A stretch of DNA of 7,679 nucleotides from an uncultured Bacillota bacterium (GTDB taxonomy: Bacteria; Bacillota; Clostridia; Peptostreptococcales; Anaerovoracaceae), in NCBI GenBank assembly GCA_946410475.1, contig CAMKAM010000069.1:1-7679 (forward strand), read 5' to 3'. The position numbers and the translations under genes are program-made. The notes under the pieces are model-generated. The model was not told where the DNA came from. It saw nothing but the letters and a program-made list of their open reading frames with translations, and ran no database searches. This document shows positions 1 to 6,027 of the stretch, in pieces. The first letter of the stretch is position 1, and each line of letters begins with the position of its first letter.

Positions 1-1895
1 AGACTGTCTATGCTCTCGACATGGGCGCTCTCATCGCCGGAGCAAAATTCAGAGGAGAATTCGAGGAGAGACTGAAGGCCGTTCTGAACGAGATCGAAAA
101 ATCGGACGGAAGGATACTCCTTTTCATAGATGAGATACACAATATCGTAGGAGCCGGGAAGACGGAAGGCTCCATGGACGCTGGCAACCTGCTCAAGCCG
201 AAACTGGCGAGAGGAGAGCTGCACTGCATCGGAGCGACGACGCTCGACGAATACAGAAAATATATAGAAAAGGACGCGGCTCTCGAGAGACGTTTCCAGA
301 AGGTGATGATCGATCAGCCTACAGTGGAGGATACGATCTCGATCCTCAGAGGCCTGAAGGAAAGGTTCGAGATCCACCACGGAGTAAAGATCACGGACAA
401 TGCTCTGATAGCGTGCGCTACTCTGTCGGACAGATATATCAGTGACCGCTTCCTGCCTGACAAGGCCATCGACCTCATGGACGAGGCGGCATCGAAGATC
501 AGGACAGAGATCGACAGCATGCCTGCGGAGCTCGACCAGATCAACAGAAAGATCATGCAGCTCGAGATCGAGAGACAGGCTCTGTCCAAGGAAGAGGAAG
601 GAGTGTCCGAGGCAAGGCTCGCGAAGATCGAGCAGGAACTTGCCGACCTCAAGGAGCAGAACGACTCGATGAGGGCGCAGTGGGAGAGCGAGAAGGAAGC
701 CATCTCCGATGTGAAGCAGACAAAGAAGAAACTCGAAGACGCAAGACTCCAGCTCGAAAAAGCCAAGAGAGAGTACGACTACGCCAAGGCCGGTGAACTC
801 GAATACGGCCTGATACCGGAGCTCGAAAAGCAGCTCGCAGAGGACAAGGAAGAAGCCGCCGAAGCCAAAGAGGGAAGGATCCTCAAGGAAGAGGTGGATG
901 AAGACGAGATCGCCGAAGTCATCTCCGCATGGACAGGCATCCCGGTCAGCAAACTGGTAGAGACGGAGAGAGAAAAACTCCTGCGTCTGCCGGAGATCCT
1001 TCATGAGAGAGTCATCGGTCAGGACGAAGCAGTCACAGCCGTCAGCGAGGCGATACTCAGGGCAAGAGCGGGACTGAAGGACGAGAACAGACCGATCGGT
1101 TCGTTCATATTCCTCGGCCCGACGGGAGTCGGCAAGACAGAACTCGCAAAGGCTCTTTCCGAAGCGCTGTTCGATACCGAAAGGAACATGATCAGAATAG
1201 ATATGTCCGAGTACATGGAGAAGCATTCAGTCTCCAGACTGGTCGGAGCTCCTCCGGGATATGTCGGATATGACGAGGGCGGTCAGCTTACTGAGGCAGT
1301 CAGAAGAAAGCCGTACAGCGTCATACTCTTCGACGAGATCGAGAAGGCTCATCCGGACGTGTTCAACATCCTGCTACAGGTGCTCGACGACGGCAGACTG
1401 ACGGACAACCAGGGCAGGACAGTCGACTTCAAGAACACGATCGTCATCATGACTTCGAATATCGGGTCCGCTTACCTGACCGAGAACATCAGAGAGGACG
1501 GAACGGTCTCCGAAGAAGTCAAGGAGAAGGTCGAGGGCGAGATGAAGAACCACTTCAGACCGGAGTTCATCAACAGGATCGACGATACGATCGTCTTCAG
1601 TCCGCTGACAGAGGAGCAGATCATGGGCATCATCGATCTGTCGATGAAGGATATCGAAGCAAGACTTGCGGAGCGCGATATCACTGTGAAACTCACTGAC
1701 GAGAGCAAGGCTCTCATCGCCAAGGAAGCATACTCGCCGCAGTACGGCGCGCGTCCGGTCAAGAGATATCTGCAGAAGTATATCGAGACCGGAATAGCCG
1801 AGAAACTGATCAGAGGAGAGATCACGGACGGCGAAGCGATAACGATAGACGCGAAGGGCGGAAAGCAGGAGTTCACCGCAACTGCAGGAGAATAA
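1..1895 (+). CDS. clpB: ATP-dependent disaggregase ClpB (Hsp100), 5' end cut off by the window edge
   Basis: Hexameric cytosolic AAA+ chaperone that works with DnaK/DnaJ/GrpE to pull proteins out of aggregates. The reading frame is open from the left edge (first full codon at 3), so the ATG at 21 is internal. By comparison with E. coli ClpB, roughly 235 residues are missing: the N domain and the Walker A of NBD1. Counting from the Met at 21, the visible parts are: the NBD1 pore loop (AKFRGEFEER, from residue 8), Walker B ILLFIDE (32-38), the ALERRF arginine-finger segment (nt 279-296), a full coiled-coil M domain (about 168-290, which separates ClpB from ClpA and ClpC), the ISAWTGIPV linker, NBD2 Walker A GPTGVGKT (366-373), pore loop GYVG, Walker B VILFDE (434-439) and sensor-2 GARPVKR (576-582). 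No ClpP-docking IGF/L loop is seen, as expected for ClpB. The gene ends at TAA 1893-1895 and is followed by a terminator. Its promoter lies outside the window, so heat-shock control (CIRCE/HrcA or CtsR) cannot be judged. Identification is very secure. Confidence 0.98.
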   Translation, partial: TVYALDMGALIAGAKFRGEFEERLKAVLNEIEKSDGRILLFIDEIHNIVGAGKTEGSMDAGNLLKPKLARGELHCIGATTLDEYRKYIEKDAALERRFQKVMIDQPTVEDTISILRGLKERFEIHHGVKITDNALIACATLSDRYISDRFLPDKAIDLMDEAASKIRTEIDSMPAELDQINRKIMQLEIERQALSKEEEGVSEARLAKIEQELADLKEQNDSMRAQWESEKEAISDVKQTKKKLEDARLQLEKAKREYDYAKAGELEYGLIPELEKQLAEDKEEAAEAKEGRILKEEVDEDEIAEVISAWTGIPVSKLVETEREKLLRLPEILHERVIGQDEAVTAVSEAILRARAGLKDENRPIGSFIFLGPTGVGKTELAKALSEALFDTERNMIRIDMSEYMEKHSVSRLVGAPPGYVGYDEGGQLTEAVRRKPYSVILFDEIEKAHPDVFNILLQVLDDGRLTDNQGRTVDFKNTIVIMTSNIGSAYLTENIREDGTVSEEVKEKVEGEMKNHFRPEFINRIDDTIVFSPLTEEQIMGIIDLSMKDIEARLAERDITVKLTDESKALIAKEAYSPQYGARPVKRYLQKYIETGIAEKLIRGEITDGEAITIDAKGGKQEFTATAGE

Positions 1896-1915
1896 TACGC
1901 CAAATGTATATAAAA

Positions 1916-1956
1916 AAGATCCCGGAGGAATCATCCTTCGGGATCTTGCTTTTTTT
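1916..1956. terminator. Intrinsic terminator, probably bidirectional, between clpB and the convergent aconitase operon
   Basis: A 14-bp stem is formed by 1916-1929 and 1934-1947. It has one G-T wobble (1925/1938) and a 4-base ATCA loop. On the + strand it is followed, after GC, by seven T at 1950-1956, giving a rho-independent terminator 20 bases after the clpB stop. On the - strand the A run at 1912-1917 becomes a U run at the end of the same stem, so it can also end the transcript arriving from the regulator gene, whose stop lies about 30 bases away. Two-way use is inferred from this symmetry. Confidence 0.92.
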
Positions 1957-1975
1957 GCTTACTGTCACTGCATGA

Positions 1976-2641
1976 TCAGCGGCCATGCCTTGCAATGCTG
2001 TTGTCCATGTGGATGCGCATAGCTTCTGCTCCGGCTTCGGGGTCTTTCATTATGAATGCCTTGTAGATCGCCCGGTGCTCGTCGAGCACGTCGTTCAGAT
2101 ACTGCTCGGTATCGCCGATGACGCGCTCCTGATATTTGACATATATCTGATACGAAGAGAGCATCTGCATCAGCATGCGGTTGTGGCTCGCTCTGTAGAT
2201 CATGTTGTGGAACGAGGCGTTGATGTTGCGCATCTTTTCGACGTCGTTCTTCAGCGTGTAGAATTCCATGAATTCGAAGTTCTCCTGAAGCTCTTCCATC
2301 TCTTCTTCGGTGATGCGATCTATCGCCCATTTCGTCGCCTGGATCTCATATATCTTTCTCAGTGTGAAGATATCGTCCATCTCCTGATCGGATATCCCTC
2401 TGACGAAGGCACCGCGGTTCGGGATGCTCGTTACGAGTCCTTCTGCAGCGAGCTGGGCGAGGGCTTCTCTCACAGGTGTCCTCGATACTTTGTAGGTATC
2501 GCAGATCGCCTGTTCCACCAGTTTGTCGTTTTCTTTGAGCTTGCCGGAGAGGATGTCCTCCCTGAGCTTTACGGCAAGGTCTGTCGTGAGAGAGACGGAC
2601 CTCTGCTCGACACCGGCAAGGCTCTTCATTTTAACAGCCAT
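1976..2641 (-). CDS. GntR-family transcriptional regulator, FadR/FCD subfamily; probable regulator of the aconitase operon
   Basis: A DNA-binding regulator of 221 residues, the usual size for the FCD branch. Residues about 18-80 form the winged helix-turn-helix: LREDILSGKL helix, VSRTPVREALAQLAAEGLV recognition region, then the IPNRGAFV wing. Residues about 88-215 form the all-helical FCD ligand domain, with candidate metal-site histidines His145 (SFH), His189 (DEHRAIY) and His211 (RIHMDN). Family members usually bind small carboxylates, often through a metal. I chose the ATG at 2641 because AAGG lies 8 bases upstream and because the homologous region starts soon after. An in-frame ATG at 2716 would add 25 residues lying wholly inside the end of the preceding gene and without family resemblance. 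A second in-frame ATG at 2629 is also possible. The gene starts 10 bases after the dehydrogenase stop, so translation is likely coupled and expression is tied to the operon, suggesting autoregulation. The effector is unknown; citrate, isocitrate or another tricarboxylate is a guess from context. Confidence 0.93.
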   Translation of the reverse strand: MAVKMKSLAGVEQRSVSLTTDLAVKLREDILSGKLKENDKLVEQAICDTYKVSRTPVREALAQLAAEGLVTSIPNRGAFVRGISDQEMDDIFTLRKIYEIQATKWAIDRITEEEMEELQENFEFMEFYTLKNDVEKMRNINASFHNMIYRASHNRMLMQMLSSYQIYVKYQERVIGDTEQYLNDVLDEHRAIYKAFIMKDPEAGAEAMRIHMDNSIARHGR

Positions 2642-2651
2642 TTTGCTTACC

Positions 2652-3797
2652 TTAAGCCTCCGTGATCTTCGAAAGGATGTAGTCAGCGAATTCGTCGCCT
2701 GTCGCTCCGTCTTCACGGCCCGTGATCACGAGCTTTTTCTCTGTGACGGTGCACTCTTCGAGAGCTTTGTAGAGCTTGTCAGCCTGCTCCTGATATCCGA
2801 TGTGGGAGAGGAGCATCGCGCCGGCGCGGATGACGCTGCACGGGTCTGCGTACTTGTCTCTTCCTTCTTCTACCATTCTCGGAGCGCTGCCGTGTACCGC
2901 TTCGAACATGGCGTATTTTTTACCGATGTTCGAGCTGCCGGCTGTTCCGACTCCGCCCTGGAATTCGGCTGCCTCGTCAGTGAGGATGTCGCCGTAGAGG
3001 TTCGGAAGGATGAGGACCTGGAACTGGTTCCTTCTCTTTTCGTCGACGAGTTTTGCCGTCATGATGTCGATGTACCAGTCGTCGACTTCGATGTCCGGAT
3101 AGTCCTTTGCGACTTCTTTACATACGTTCAGGAATTTGCCGTCCGTCTTCTTGACGATGTTCGCCTTCGTGACTATCGTGACGCGGTTCTTGCCGTTTGC
3201 TTTAGCATATTCGAAAGCGAGGCGGGCGATACGCTCTGTTCCCGGAGTCGTGATGACTCTGAAGTCGATAGCGAGGTCGTCATTGATGTTGACGCCCTGC
3301 GAGCCGAGAGCGTATAGGCATTCAGTGTTCTCTCTGAAGAAGGTCCAGTCGATGCCCTTTTCGGGGATCGATACCGGTCTTACGTTGGCGAACAGGTCGA
3401 GTGCTTTTCTCATAGCAACGTTTGCGCTCTCGACGTTGCCCCATTTGTCTCCGGCTCTCGGAGTCGTTGTCGGGCCCTTGAGAAGGACGTGGCAGTCCTT
3501 GATCTCTTCGAGGACGTCGTCCGGGATGGCCTTCTGTACTGCGGAGCGGTTCTCGATCGTCAGTCCGTCGATGACTCTGAATTCGACTTTGCCTTTCTCG
3601 ATTTCGTCAGCGAGGAGGGAAGCGAGCACTTTGTGGGCATGCTTCGTGATGGCGGGGCCGATTCCGTCTCCGCCGATGATGCCGATCTTGATAGTGTCGA
3701 GAGCCTGGTAGTCGATGAAGCCGCCGTCATTTTTCATGGCTTCGACTCTGGCTGTCTGCTCTTTGATTATCTTTTCGAATTGTTCCATATATTCCAT
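2652..3797 (-). CDS. Isocitrate dehydrogenase-like beta-decarboxylating dehydrogenase (isocitrate/isopropylmalate family)
   Basis: Predicted to oxidise and decarboxylate isocitrate to 2-oxoglutarate with a divalent metal and NAD(P). The protein has 381 residues. After an N-terminal extension of about 35 residues comes the fold start IGIIGGDGIGP (38-48). The substrate site is well kept: Ser124-x-Asn126, Arg130 and Arg140 (LFANVRP), Arg155 and Tyr162 (RENTECLY), Lys211, and metal aspartates Asp244, Asp270 and Asp274 (NLYGDILTDEAAE). The S-x-N motif fits isocitrate rather than isopropylmalate dehydrogenase, and the aconitase gene directly upstream agrees. The coenzyme loop is unusual: HGSAPRM at 302-308 carries Arg-Met where E. 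coli NADP enzyme has Lys-Tyr and NAD enzymes usually have Asp-Ile, so NAD or NADP use is unsettled. The start at 3797 has GGAG 9 bases upstream; an ATG three codons in is an alternative. It lies 46 bases after the aconitase stop. Homoisocitrate or another 2-hydroxyacid is a less likely substrate. Confidence 0.9.
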   Translation of the reverse strand: MEYMEQFEKIIKEQTARVEAMKNDGGFIDYQALDTIKIGIIGGDGIGPAITKHAHKVLASLLADEIEKGKVEFRVIDGLTIENRSAVQKAIPDDVLEEIKDCHVLLKGPTTTPRAGDKWGNVESANVAMRKALDLFANVRPVSIPEKGIDWTFFRENTECLYALGSQGVNINDDLAIDFRVITTPGTERIARLAFEYAKANGKNRVTIVTKANIVKKTDGKFLNVCKEVAKDYPDIEVDDWYIDIMTAKLVDEKRRNQFQVLILPNLYGDILTDEAAEFQGGVGTAGSSNIGKKYAMFEAVHGSAPRMVEEGRDKYADPCSVIRAGAMLLSHIGYQEQADKLYKALEECTVTEKKLVITGREDGATGDEFADYILSKITEA

Positions 3798-3843
3798 GGG
3801 ATGTTTCTCCTTTCAGTCGGCTTTGTCCGCCGTACCTGTCTGC

Positions 3844-5769
3844 TTACTCGTTGCTCTTGATGTAGTTGATCTTGCCGCCTGCGAGGACCATCTTCAGCTC
3901 TTTTTCCTGGAAGTTGGTCTTGCATTTGTATTCGTGTCCCTTTGTCTTGTTGACGACTGTGATCACGTCGCCGTTCAGCTGGTCGACAACGTTTTCGATC
4001 ACGAGAGCGTCGCCCTGTTCGATGTCGTCATAGTCAGCCTGATCGCAGAATACGAGCGGGATGATGCCGCTGTTGATCAGGTTCGAGCGGTGGATACGCG
4101 CGAACGATTTCGCGATGACGGACTTGACTCCGAGGTGGAGGGGAGCGAGGGCAGCGTGCTCACGGCTGGAGCCCTGACCGTAGTTCTCTCCGCCTACGAT
4201 AGTGCACTGATCCGTCTCCTGGCATCTCTTCGCGAATCCTGCATCGATCTTTTCGAAGCAGTAGTTCGAGAGGTGTGGAACGTTCGATCTGTACGGCAGC
4301 AGACGCGAGTCGGACGGCATGATGTCGTCAGTCGTGATGTTGTCGCCTGCGTGGAGCGTTACTATAGTTTCCAGATCGCCGACAGGCTTCGTGTTTCTCG
4401 GGAACGGCTTGATGTTCGGTCCCATTTCGACTTCTGTGTTCTGCGTGTTGCAGCCGTCCGGGTGGATCATGAAGTTCTCGTTCTGGTGGAAGTCTGCCAT
4501 CTCGGGCTGCGAGATCTCGATCCCCGAATCCATTCCGTCTGTCAGTACGCCTGTGATAGCGGAGATGGCCGCTGTCTCCGGGCTGACGAGGTAGACCTGA
4601 GCGTCGTTCGTGCCGCTGCGGCCCTTGAAGTTACGGTTGAACGTTCTGAGGGAAACGGCGCCGGACTTCGGGGACTGTCCCATTCCGATGCACGGTCCGC
4701 ATGCGTTCTCTATGATGCGCGCGCCGCTGGCGATGATGTCAGCCATAGCGCCGTTCTTTGCCATCTTCTCTGTGATCTTGCTCGATCCCGGGCTGATGAC
4801 GAGGGAAACGTCCGGATGGACTTTCTTTCCTTTGAGTATCTCAGCTACCTTCATGAGGTCTGTGTACGAGGAGTTCGTGCACGATCCGATAGCTACCTGG
4901 TCGATCTTGATCTGGCCGATGCCTTTGACAGTGTCTACGTTGTCCGGGCTGTGCGGTTTCGCGGCCATCGGAACGAGCTCGGAGAGGTCGATCGTCAGTT
5001 TGCCGTCGTATACAGCGTCTTCATCGGCAGCGAGCGGGATCCAGTCTTCTTCGCGGCCCTCGTGAGCGAGATAAGCCTTCGTGTTCTCGTCACTGGGGAA
5101 TACGGAGGTCGTAGCTCCGAGCTCAGCGCCCATGTTCGTGATAGTAGCTCTGTCAGTTACCGAAAGCGATTTGACGCCTTCGCCTGTGTATTCGATGATC
5201 CTGCCGACTCCGCCCTTTACAGTCAGTTCCTGCAGTACCTTGAGGATGACGTCCTTCGCGGATACCCACGGTCTGAGTTCTCCTACGAGTTCGACTTCGA
5301 AGACCTCAGGAACTGTGAGGGAATATGTGCCCTTGGCCATAGCTACAGCTACGTCGAGGCCGCCGGCTCCGATAGCGATCATGCCGAGGCCGCCGCCTGT
5401 CGGTGTATGTGAGTCACTTCCGAGGAGAGTCTTGCCGGGCTTACCATAGCTCTCGAGGTGGAGCTGGTGGCAGATGCCGTTTCCGGGTTTCGAGAAATGC
5501 ACGCCGTGTCTCTTAGCTACGCTCTTGATGAAAGCGTGGTCGTCAGCGTTCTCGAATCCTGTCTGCAGGGTGTTGTGGTCGATGTAAGCGACCGACAGCT
5601 CCGTCTTGACCTGTTCGACGTCCATGGCCTCGAGCTGCAGGTATACCATAGTACCTGTCGAGTCCTGTGTAAGCGTCTGGTCCATCTTGATCGTGATCTC
5701 TTCGCCCGGCTTCAGTTCGCCTTCGAGCAGATGATCTTCCAGGATCTTGTAAGCCAGTGTTTTGCCCAT
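3844..5769 (-). CDS. Aconitate hydratase, short bacterial type (about 640 residues), [4Fe-4S] enzyme
   Basis: Interconverts citrate and isocitrate through cis-aconitate in the cytosol. The protein has 641 residues, much shorter than AcnA (about 890) or AcnB (about 865). It matches what I know of the putative aconitase family of TIGR01342 type, which I name from memory. The three cluster ligands are Cys297 (GSCTNS), Cys357 and Cys360 (ACGPCIGMGQSP). Other signatures are DQTLTQDSTG near residue 30, GSDSHTPTGGGLG at 117-129, NRNFKGRSG at 378-386, and the swivelling domain with YGQGSSREHAALAP at 530-543 followed by AKSFARIHRSNLINSGI. All domains lie in one chain, unlike the two-subunit LeuC/LeuD type, and the residues favour citrate over isopropylmalate. 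The start at 5769 has an ideal AAGGAGG with 8 bases of spacing. It is the first gene of the operon, downstream of a consensus promoter and repeat-rich operator region. I give no symbol because acn, acnA and citB are used for different subfamilies. Confidence 0.95.
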   Translation of the reverse strand: MGKTLAYKILEDHLLEGELKPGEEITIKMDQTLTQDSTGTMVYLQLEAMDVEQVKTELSVAYIDHNTLQTGFENADDHAFIKSVAKRHGVHFSKPGNGICHQLHLESYGKPGKTLLGSDSHTPTGGGLGMIAIGAGGLDVAVAMAKGTYSLTVPEVFEVELVGELRPWVSAKDVILKVLQELTVKGGVGRIIEYTGEGVKSLSVTDRATITNMGAELGATTSVFPSDENTKAYLAHEGREEDWIPLAADEDAVYDGKLTIDLSELVPMAAKPHSPDNVDTVKGIGQIKIDQVAIGSCTNSSYTDLMKVAEILKGKKVHPDVSLVISPGSSKITEKMAKNGAMADIIASGARIIENACGPCIGMGQSPKSGAVSLRTFNRNFKGRSGTNDAQVYLVSPETAAISAITGVLTDGMDSGIEISQPEMADFHQNENFMIHPDGCNTQNTEVEMGPNIKPFPRNTKPVGDLETIVTLHAGDNITTDDIMPSDSRLLPYRSNVPHLSNYCFEKIDAGFAKRCQETDQCTIVGGENYGQGSSREHAALAPLHLGVKSVIAKSFARIHRSNLINSGIIPLVFCDQADYDDIEQGDALVIENVVDQLNGDVITVVNKTKGHEYKCKTNFQEKELKMVLAGGKINYIKSNE

Positions 5770-5812
5770 TTGATTTGCCTCCTTATTCGTTTGAAGTTAG
5801 ATGTATTTGTTG

Positions 5813-5840
5813 GATATCTTTTCGGATAAATGATATCTTT
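5813..5840. repeat. Direct repeat GATATCTTT in the aconitase leader
   Basis: GATATCTTT occurs at 5813-5821 and again at 5832-5840, 19 bases apart centre to centre. Because GATATC is its own reverse complement, the two copies can also pair as an AT-rich 6-bp hairpin in the leader RNA. The copies lie between the leader hairpin and the aconitase ribosome site. The repeat is plain to see but its function is unknown, and chance is possible in AT-rich DNA. Confidence 0.4.
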
Positions 5841-5846
5841 CTGCTT

Positions 5847-5862
5847 ACTGCCTGACGGCAGT
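5847..5862 (-). promoter_or_regulatory. Small perfect hairpin in the 5' leader of the aconitase operon mRNA
   Basis: ACTGCC (5847-5852) and GGCAGT (5857-5862) form a perfect 6-bp inverted repeat around a 4-base loop. In the - strand transcript it would begin about 11 bases after the predicted start (near 5873), roughly 80 bases before the aconitase start codon. It has no U run, so it is not a terminator. It could protect the 5' end of the mRNA or be a protein-binding site in DNA; the sequence does not decide between these. Confidence 0.5.
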
Positions 5863-5889
5863 TTGTATTTATGTATACAATTATACAAT
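5863..5889. promoter_or_regulatory. Probable operator: TTGTAT/ATACAA half-sites over the aconitase promoter
   Basis: Three half-sites are visible. TTGTAT at 5863-5868 faces ATACAA at 5875-5880, giving the inverted repeat TTGTAT-N6-ATACAA. A second ATACAA follows at 5883-5888. The two right-hand copies are part of a perfect tandem repeat of TATACAAT (5874-5881 and 5882-5889), and TGTATACA at 5872-5879 is itself an 8-bp palindrome. The block covers the -10 box and the predicted transcription start of the aconitase operon, so a bound protein would block transcription. FadR-branch GntR regulators typically recognise T-N-G-T...A-C-N-A sites, and such a regulator is the last gene of this operon. 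That the two go together is my inference. Confidence 0.62.
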
Positions 5890-5907
5890 CATTGATTTTG
5901 ATGTCAA
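5880..5907 (-). promoter_or_regulatory. Consensus sigma-A promoter of the aconitase operon
   Basis: On the - strand TTGACA (5907-5902) and TATAAT (5885-5880) are exact consensus boxes, 16 bases apart. Transcription would start near 5873, leaving a leader of about 100 bases before the aconitase ATG. Such a strong core promoter fits a system controlled mainly by repression. A short inverted repeat, ATTGA-N8-TCAAT at 5891-5908, lies across the spacer and the -35 box and could be another protein site. Confidence 0.85.
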
Positions 5908-6012
5908 TATTTTAGATGCAGAAAAGGGTGGAAAATGATTGGAATTTGTGGTGATGAATACCTGTGATCGCGGCCTTGCGCAAATGATTTTAAGTTAAAT
6001 ATCATATTCCTG

Positions 6013-6021
6013 TGGTATCAT
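6013..6021 (+). promoter_or_regulatory. Extended -10 element immediately before the DUF5685-like gene
   Basis: TGGTATCAT matches the extended -10 form TGnTATAAT in all but one base of the hexamer. The -35 region is weak: GTTAAA at 5994-5999 matches consensus at three positions. Transcription would start about 7 bases downstream, which is at or next to the ATG at 6028. The motif TATCATAT also occurs at 6000-6007, so a second -10 sixteen bases upstream cannot be excluded. Confidence 0.5.
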
Positions 6022-6027
6022 ATACAC

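Noticed and set aside
2642..2716. A longer start for the GntR regulator at 2716
   Set aside because: The extra 25 residues lie within the end of the dehydrogenase gene, do not resemble the family, and are not needed, since the ATG at 2641 has its own AAGG ribosome site.
1985..3317. Overlapping + strand open frames opposite the regulator and dehydrogenase genes
   Set aside because: Same reason: they mirror two well-identified - strand genes and show no recognisable domain.
3818..3832. Inverted repeat CGGC-N7-GCCG between aconitase and the dehydrogenase
   Set aside because: A 4-bp stem with a 7-base loop is too weak to call a regulatory or processing element, and there is no U run.
3715..5412. 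A 565-codon open frame on the + strand, antisense to aconitase
   Set aside because: The opposite strand encodes a complete aconitase with all cluster cysteines and motifs. The antisense protein is rich in Arg/Val/Asp/Ser, has no family resemblance and lacks a ribosome site. Long antisense frames are a common by-product of this codon use.
5770..5872. A riboswitch or iron-responsive element in the aconitase leader
   Set aside because: The leader is short, has only small stems, and shows no match I can see to a known riboswitch core or to the CAGUGN loop of iron-responsive elements.
5912..5990. A small gene or RNA in the intergenic region upstream of the aconitase promoter
   Set aside because: No open frame with a ribosome site, no stable hairpin and no terminator were found there; only the divergent promoter elements at either side are supported.
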